In this document: piece after piece, positions 58,836-64,000 of the stretch
How positions within the stretch are numbered: position 1 is the stretch's first letter
Layout of the letters: each line of letters starts with the position of its first letter
DNA from: Parapristionchus giblindavisi
Lineage: Eukaryota; Nematoda; Chromadorea; Rhabditida; Diplogasteridae
Assembly (NCBI GenBank): GCA_943737045.1
Contig: CALSFV010000061.1
Coordinates: forward strand, 310,001-374,000
Reading direction: 5' to 3'
DNA: 64,000 bases
The notes under the pieces: model-generated
The model's input: the letters and a program-made list of their open reading frames with translations, nothing else
What the model was told of the DNA's origin: nothing
Database searches by the model: none
Program-made: the position numbers and the translations under genes

Positions 58836-60496
58836 ATATTGTTTTTTAGTTGATGAATGCTAGTCGCGATCCAATTGGTATTGGTGAAGGGAAGGTTTAT
58901 GACTCTCCCCGTGATGTAAGATGTGATGGATTCATTCAAGATATGATGAAGAAGAATAGAGGTAAATCTCTTACAATTCGTCTATTTTAATTCCAATATA
59001 AAGCAGGGCTGGGATTTTTTGAAAATAATTTAAATTTTAAAAAAATGGCTCAAAAAATTTTTGAATTCAAAACTTTTGAAAAAAATGTCTTTACTTTGTT
59101 TGAAAGTTTTTATTTTTCAATTATGCAATTAACCGAATTCTGAGACATGAAAAATATGACACAATAATTTTTTCACTTTTCAAAAATTCTACGTCATTGG
59201 GCAAACTAATCCACACTAAAACACTTAGAATCCTCTTCATCGACCGTGAAAATGATAAAAATGCTAATCTTATTTAGTTTTGTCAAATGTTGTCACAATT
59301 TTCCTCAAATGTTTCACTTTTGTCGTTATTCTTACATTTTTTTGAGAAAAAATAAAAAATTTTTTTGATTTTGAATTTTTTGAAATGGTCAAGAAATTCA
59401 AAAAAATCAAAAAGTCAAAATCAAAACTCCCATCCCTGATATCAAGCATTTGTTTTACTGCTAGGTGTACAGTTGGTACTTGATTCCATGAATGTTTTAA
59501 TCGAGGATATTTCATCATTGACCCCTACAATTGAACGAAAGAGAATTGACAAGTCGAAGATCGAATCCATTGCTAGGTGCCCTTATGTCATTCAAATAAA
59601 ATCATCGCACTTTATTTGCCAGACGTCATGGACTGAATTTTGACGAATTGAAGAATATTCTAAACAATTGGAGGGGAGGAACAAAAGATGAGCTATTCAA
59701 CCGTCTACCTCATACATGGTCTGCTCGCCTTGCTTGGAAATTCATGGAAGATCATCATGCTATTAAGTTCATATATTCGCATTTTGTTGTTGTGAAATAT
59801 ATCAAAAAGCTTGTCATTTATAGAACAAGCTCATTCTATGCTTTGAGTACTGAGAGTGCAAGCAAGACCACCGATATTCTTCCCTTTCTCGAATTATTCG
59901 ACATGCCAGATGGATATCAGAGGTTTTATTTTGTTAAACTTTTCCACCTTAAAATTATCGATATTCGTTTATCCGGCACTAGGACGGATGAGAACCGATG
60001 AATATGAACCGATTGGATGATAACTGTTTGCATATTTTTACTATTCATTACTGCTTGTCTCTCATATGCAAATAGTTCTCATCCATTCGGTTTTCATTCC
60101 ACCATTCTAATCCGACGTTGTGACGTTTATCCCATTGGAAAGTATGCAGGATGTTCTTGTTCCGAGGTGATCGACATCTGGATGATTGTTCTTTCTATTC
60201 ATCGAACATAGAAGGTATTGAAGATCAAGTACTCCCTCTCGAAGGAATATCTAGTGAATATTATACAAACGGCATACTAGATCGCATGTATCAAATGTAA
60301 GTTTTTTTCTGTTTAAAACACGATTTTTGTTCAACAAGGATATTTATTCAATATATGCGATTATATACAGGCGAAATGCTCTCCATGATGGTCGTGATTC
60401 TGATTTCCTTAAAGTACTTGAAGTGGTTGAAAAATCAATGGCAAAGAAAACTCCTCTATACCTTCTTCCACGTCGTCCACGTGAAGTAGTCATGAG
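52058..60496 (+). CDS. Unrecognised 24-exon protein gene, about 1130 codons
   Basis: Exons: 52058-52141, 53792-53854, 53902-54123, 54327-54468, 54523-54656, 54730-54803, 54845-54935, 54981-55100, 55147-55272, 55340-55411, 55455-55541, 55769-55896, 56378-56519, 56953-57196, 57275-57420, 57630-57815, 58060-58221, 58278-58407, 58479-58726, 58850-58961, 59465-59576, 59623-59922, 60150-60296, 60371-60496. Every junction keeps phase. ATG directly follows a TTTGTAG acceptor at 52057, so it may be a trans-spliced start or an internal exon; the 3' end is unresolved because exon 24 ends at a donor. The protein looks soluble and mostly helical, with a charged N-terminal coil (about residues 50-170), HVTDADHDEF, SVHVLVDNEEEVRFMNQF, SLVDDVFHDYIDKHCEEIV, GSIDGWVKNIDYELKY, and a Trp-rich segment DWDDFSCIHYGNWSGFNEWPRW. 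I know no family with these. Two partial dead copies lie at 31.5 and 40.9-42.7 kb. Confidence 0.7.
52149..52285. mobile_element. Hairpin MITE in intron 1 of the 24-exon gene
   Basis: CACACAGAGAAATAAGTGTTATC and its inverse at the right, with TA on both flanks; the arms pair over about 60 bp. Confidence 0.8.
52450..53696. mobile_element. Large fold-back with minisatellite arms, intron 1
   Basis: Left arm (52450-52713) is about twelve units of ATAGATTGGTCCCAAGAAA; right arm (53410-53696) is the same array inverted. Outer ends GGTTCTGTTCTGGTTAATTGGTCCC and its inverse agree. The 700-bp centre contains a GC-rich block and a G tract (53130-53145) with no recognisable transposase. Confidence 0.8.
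54162..54305. mobile_element. GC-rich MITE in intron 3 of the 24-exon gene
   Basis: Perfect 19-bp inverted ends TTTCTCCCCGCAGTGTGCC and inverse; CCCCGCGGGG palindromes occur three times inside. It almost fills a 203-bp intron. Confidence 0.85.
56029..56286 (+). mobile_element. tRNA-derived element, family T2, in intron 12
   Basis: Starts with a complete tRNA-like head: GTGTGGCTCAGTGGTTAGTAC (A box), a CTTGTAA loop resembling a Thr(TGT) anticodon arm, and GCTGGTTCGATTCCC (B box). The body and GGGTCCCTTT end match 50101-50387. No acceptor-stem pairing. Confidence 0.75.
56550..56890. mobile_element. MITE with perfect 21-bp TIRs and internal minisatellite, intron 13
   Basis: Ends AATAATCTCCGGTATTTTTTG and exact inverse. 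The interior is a string of about 30-45 bp units around GGCGTGCCCCATGGTGTGGAA and GGGCGCACCCCACGGGAT in both orientations. 341 bp. GC-rich in an AT-rich gene. Confidence 0.88.
58746..58833 (+). repeat. (TA)n microsatellite, intron 19
   Basis: About 44 uninterrupted TA units lying between a donor at 58727 and the acceptor at 58849, forming most of a 123-bp intron. Confidence 0.97.
59004..59438. mobile_element. hAT-type MITE, intron 20 of the 24-exon gene
   Basis: Ends CAGGGCTGGGATTTTTTG and GGGAGTTTTGATT-like inverse (ACTCCCATCCCTG); flanks ATATAAAG and ATATCAAG agree at 7 of 8. Same family as 42071-42604. Confidence 0.8.
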
Positions 60497-60526
60497 GTAT
60501 GCGATAATGTGATTATTTTAGGCCAC

Positions 60527-60722
60527 GCTTTATGGTGTCTAGACGTAGCGGCCGAAACACCATAACACGCGTGTCGCTGAAGAATCGAGTAAAATCTGTG
60601 GGTGTTTGGCACATTTTTTGACCCCCACATATTAATGCATTTTTTGGTAGTCCATAGGGTCCCTAACAAAATGGCTCGAGCTTTTTTTCATATCTTCATT
60701 TTCAACGTCGAGAGACGACGTA
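60527..60722. mobile_element. MITE family C copy, one end
   Basis: GTGTCGCTGAAGAATCGAGTAAAA..GGCACATTTTTTGACC..GTCCCTAACAA..GAGCTTTTTTTCAT parallels 13784-14046 in reverse. Preceded by ATGGTGTCTAGACGTAGCGGCCGAAACACCAT, a short palindrome whose half also occurs at 18412-18434. Confidence 0.6.
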
Positions 60723-61205
60723 AAACTTATTGGAGGCCAAAATCGGCCGACTTTGGAGCTCTGTAGCTCTTCGGGGTGTGGTTTTGGTATCGAGTCATCA
60801 ACAGAAGAATTTCCTGGAATGTCAAGGAGAATGTACCTGCATCATTGGCCGATCGATATTTTTATTAGTATTTGTGCAAATCGATTTTGTTGTATATTTT
60901 TCGTAAAAATATATGGGCCGAAAGTTTTCAATAGCTCATTCAACAGAGCTCGACGAGAGGATTTCAATGGTATGCTGAATATCTACTTTATCTATATGCG
61001 CTCGAAAGTTATGAGCATTTCAATATTTTTTGATCGAGAAATTCGTGTGGATTTCTACACAATACATCCGGATTGGTTGGTGAACACATCTACCAACCTT
61101 CAAACCAACCGTGCGTGGTGTAGTGGATAAGCTGTCTGCGCTTAGTTTTGACTGTCAGGGGTTCGATCCCCCTTGCTGCAGTTTTCTTTTGCTGATTTTT
61201 TAAAG
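60723..61205 (+). repeat. Repeat with tRNA-like 3' part
   Basis: 61105-61178 holds CGTGGTGTAGTGGATAAGC (A box) and AGGGGTTCGATCCCCC (B box, perfect stem). The upstream words ATTCGTGTGGATTTCTACACAA and CATCC also occur at 32235 and 33930, linking it to family F. No acceptor stem, so not called as tRNA. Confidence 0.6.
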
Positions 61206-61674
61206 TCTAAATGTTTTCGATAAAGCTCTGTCAGAGGTCACCATGGTTCCGATTGTATCCGAAGGGCACGAGACGAAGTCGAGTGTTCGATCGACCAGTG
61301 GATTGAACAGGAAAAGAAGAGCTGGGGAGGAGTCGAAGGACTCGGAGATGGACGATGACGTCTTCGAGGAGGGACAGGACGAGGATGAGGGGATTCTAGA
61401 AAACCCGAACATGACTTCATTAGGATGGTGGTCGAGGAAGAGTGTTACGAAATATTCCTGTGAATTTTACTCCTCTTTGTTGTTTTGTTGTAATTTGCAT
61501 TTATGGTGAGCAATATTCATCGATTCGTTATGAATTATGAATTAAATTATAGAAATGAATATTAGAAAATTATCAATAATAACTTGGAGATCTACTAGTA
61601 CAACAATAAAACTAATTAAAATGAGCGAATTGTTCACAGGAGGTACATGAGTGGGTAGATCACTGGCTGCGTCA
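61206..61674. other. Unassigned stretch with an acidic open frame
   Basis: An 88-codon frame from 61243 is rich in Glu/Asp (DSEMDDDVFEEGQDEDEG) and could be host or transposon sequence; an alternative in-phase continuation from exon 24 of the preceding gene is also possible through an acceptor near 61231. Neither is firm. Confidence 0.3.
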
Positions 61675-62951
61675 CAGGGTGCGCCATAATTACCCGAACT
61701 GTTGTCTCCATATGAATCTCCCCTTGGGAATGTGACCTGAGTGATATGGTTCATGGTAAAGCTTATCAAGAATATGGGCAGCAGTAGTGTACTAGCGAAT
61801 CTCGCCGTGGTCTCTTTTAGCTCTGACACAAGCCATGAGTCTCTTCTCATATGCGACTGCCGATTCCCGCAAGTAGTTGTCATCGAGTTCGTCCCATGCC
61901 TTGAGAAGCGGAGCACTGAGGGAGTCGAGGTTCTGGTGCTTGATAGAGGGCATCTTGGCCTACAACACCTCCAAGCACTGCAGTCGAGGAGGTTGAGATT
62001 GGTGGAGTTCGCAAGTAATTCAATGTGATGGATTTTGCCGAGTGCATGGGTGAAAAAACCACGACTGGGTCAACTTTGTCATGTCATTGACGACAGAATC
62101 TTACCGAAAGGTCTAGTGGTCCTGACCGAAGTGGGTATGGTATCGGAGTAGAAGCGCGTTTTCGAGGATGTGCTTGGTAAAATATGCCTTATTGATCTAG
62201 ACGCATGGAGTGGCAAAACAAGAGTGGACTTTCCAGTTGGGCAAACAGCAGCTAAAACCTTGGCGTAGTGTGGAAGACTGATATGACCCATGACCCCAGC
62301 CTTCTTGTAGGATTCTTTAAGATCAGAGGCAATAATTCTGTTGTTCTCGATGTTCAGGTTGTCTTTGAAGGTAGGATATTCTCTTCGCTGAACATCGTGC
62401 TGAAGTGCGCGGACCTAGCACAACGCATAAAAAGTTGAGGTCACCGTTCTCAGCGGAGCTTGATCTGTCGCTCATTCGGTTCTAACAGTTTACTGTACTT
62501 GTAAGGGAGAAGAGTCAGCTGAGACCTGAGGAGATGAAGAATGGAAGTGTTCGAGATATCGAGTCTCCAGATCGTAAACTTGTGGTTTCGAAACACCATC
62601 TTTCGGATGAGATCTCGGTTCGTAGCAGTGGAAACTGAAATCGGTCTACCTCTACCCGGACGTTCCTTGTCAGTACCAAGATCTTGGTACACGATACCGG
62701 TATCGGATACAGCCGACTCGTGAAAGCCGAGCTGATGAACTATGACAATCTACCTTGTACACTTGAGAATGAGGGGTCGCAGTCGACTTTACTTCCCCAT
62801 TACTAGAAGACTTGACTAACTGACTTGAAACCTTGAATAGGGAGTGGCCAATGATCACTCGTCATGATGCTGCAATAGGGGTTGAGCAATTGCATTGGGG
62901 GCCTGGGAATCATAATGGTGAAATCAGTTCGGGTAATTTTGGCGCACCCTG
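61675..62951 (-). mobile_element. Decayed Tc1/IS630-like (MaT/Turmoil-type) transposon
   Basis: Inverted ends CAGGGTGCGCCATAATTACC and its inverse CAGGGTGCGCCAAAATTACC (about 27 bp including CCGAACT), 1277 bp apart. Right flank TA; left flank CA. Transposase pieces on the minus strand lie between. Confidence 0.8.
61745..62692 (-). pseudogene. Tc1/IS630-like transposase remnant
   Basis: From 62692: RPGRGRPISVSTATNRDLI, KFTIWRLDISNTSILHLLR, LPYKYSKLLEPNERQ, matching the GRP linker and second helix-turn-helix (R-x-LA-x-x-L-x-IS-x-x-S-x-x-x-IL) of this class. Further left, fragments such as PHYAKVLAAVCPTGKS and, near the end, LMACVRAKRDHGE-like text in another frame correspond to the C-terminal region. 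Many frame changes; not functional. Confidence 0.7.
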
Positions 62952-63405
62952 TAATAATATTATTAATTTAATTCCACACAATATTTTTTTTCGTATTTCA
63001 GAGATCTTATCAATTCGGGCCTTATCATTTGTCCTTCATCTATTAGCGAAGACAATTCGCACATGAAATTTGCTGGTTTATTTTTTGCTATTAAATTAAA
63101 TTAAAATTTAATTTAATTTATCATACAGTAAAAAGTTATGGCAACTTTTGAAACATGGTTGATTTTCCACGATAGTATATTTAGGTATTGGAAATTTAGC
63201 TGAAAGATTCCAGATCGATGATTTTAATTTTTATGATGTTAAGGTTTGTTCTATAATATATAAGGAACTGCCTCATCAAAATATACCTTTATTATATTTC
63301 AGTATCTTCCCGTCTCCGTGAAACTATCACTATGTCAATCTAACAACAAGAGGTCTATATGGAGAAGCGATGATTTAGTTGTGTAAGACTTTTGCAGAAT
63401 ATGTA
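62952..63405. other. AT-rich spacer between two transposons
   Basis: A TTAAATTAAAATTTAATTTAATTTA palindrome-like run at 63092-63120; nothing else recognised. Confidence 0.5.
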
Positions 63406-64000
63406 CAGGGTGGTGATTATTTATGGTCACACTTAATTATCGTTATACAAAATGCGTTTGCGCGCTTACGGTGTGCTCATTTGTTTATATGTTTTTTTCC
63501 GTTCATGATTTGAATTTCATGTTAATCGGTTCATTTTGAGTCTAAATATGAAATTTACAGTGGATCGTTACCATGGGAGAGCGCGGCATGAGCGTAACCG
63601 ACATATCGAAAGCTTTTGTCGTTCTACGACAGAAGGTCTACCGGACGCTGGCGAGACCGGAGGGATACTGGACTGTCCCGGGAGAGGATTAGAGCCCACT
63701 GTGGTCACGCCGAAGGTCGTTGTGGCTGTGAAAAAAAACAGAATCCGTAACCATTTCGGAAAATCCTCGTGGACGTAAGAGCAGAATGGTGCTCCAGCTT
63801 ATAAAGCAAAGTTCGTCAAGGATTGGTGAAAGGAGCAGTTTTTGGACTTCATTCATGGATGCCTCCTCGCCCGATCTGAGCCCCTGGCCTACTCAGTGTG
63901 GCGCACCTTGCAGGGCAGAGCCCGCGCTACTCCCACCCCAAATCTGGAGTCCCTGAAGAAAGCCTTGATGAAGGAGTGGTCGACGATGAACACCACCTAC
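63406..64000 (+). mobile_element. Second Tc1/IS630-like transposon, internally deleted, runs off the window
   Basis: Starts CAGGGTGGTGATTATTTATG directly after TA (63404-63405). A frame from 63536 contains FRETGG-like DAGETGGILDCPGRG, TPKVVVAVKKNRIR (the GRP linker and start of helix-turn-helix 2); after a stop, from 63781, EQNGAPAYKAKFVKDWWKEQF and SVWRTLQGRARATPTPNLESLKKALMKEW match the catalytic QDGAPAH and C-terminal regions. About 70 residues between them are missing, as is the PxxSPDLNPLD segment. Confidence 0.8.

Noticed and set aside
58463..58849. Frame ending in a long Ile-Tyr run
   Set aside because: The first part is exon 19 of the large gene; the Ile-Tyr part is the (TA)n intron after the 58727 donor.
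1..64000. Bacterial or viral origin of part of the window
   Set aside because: Introns, nematode-type genes and eukaryotic transposons run throughout; no operon, phage or viral gene order was seen.

Overview
The window reads as nuclear DNA of a nematode, probably a rhabditid/diplogastrid close to Pristionchus (family-level placement is inference from gene style, not a search). Evidence: multi-exon genes with short exons, many introns of 40-60 bp beside kilobase introns stuffed with repeats, TTTTCAG-like acceptors just before start codons that fit spliced-leader trans-splicing, a FMRFamide/myosuppressin-type peptide receptor, and a dense load of mariner, Tc1/IS630-like, RTE-like LINE and TTAA-, TA- and 8-bp-TSD miniature elements. 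There are no bacterial operons, ribosome binding sites or CRISPR arrays. Most long open frames are artefacts of simple repeats.

Layout. 1-3506 (+): a nearly complete V-ATPase accessory protein 2 / (pro)renin receptor homologue. 3.5-8.3 kb: repeats and a LINE tail. 8.3-19.2 kb: a tandem segmental duplication whose two units each end in an intact 57-residue PMP3/RCI2 (UPF0057) membrane peptide gene (11345-12340 and 17244-18942), with the stump of a third copy between them. 19.2-25.3 kb: no gene seen; tRNA-promoter miniature elements and a 730-bp fold-back. 25324-30149 (+): a 16-exon BPI/LBP-type lipid-binding protein gene, with its last two exons re-duplicated at 34.6 kb. 31-36.5 kb: repeats and pseudogene pieces. 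36949-40616 (+): a rhodopsin-class peptide GPCR. 40.9-42.7 kb: a pseudogene copy of exons of the 52-60 kb gene, broken by a 5'-truncated LINE and a hAT-type MITE. 43220-44958: a complete-length but dead mariner that itself holds a fold-back element. 45456-47100 (-): a six-exon gene joining an N-terminal ubiquitin-like domain to a protein-kinase-like (HipA-like) domain. 47-52 kb: repeats. 52058-60496 (+): a 24-exon gene of about 1130 codons whose exons all join in frame but whose family I cannot name. 60.5-64 kb: two decayed Tc1/IS630-like transposons.

Most unusual points: the Ubl-kinase gene; the unrecognised 24-exon gene with two dead partial copies in the same window; three MITE families sharing TTAA target sites, one or two of which carry tRNA-like polymerase III promoters inside terminal inverted repeats; and repeated use of AAG rather than CAG/TAG at 3' splice sites in five different genes.

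Exon limits were set by hand from frame continuity and GT..AG sites; no alignment or database search was run.
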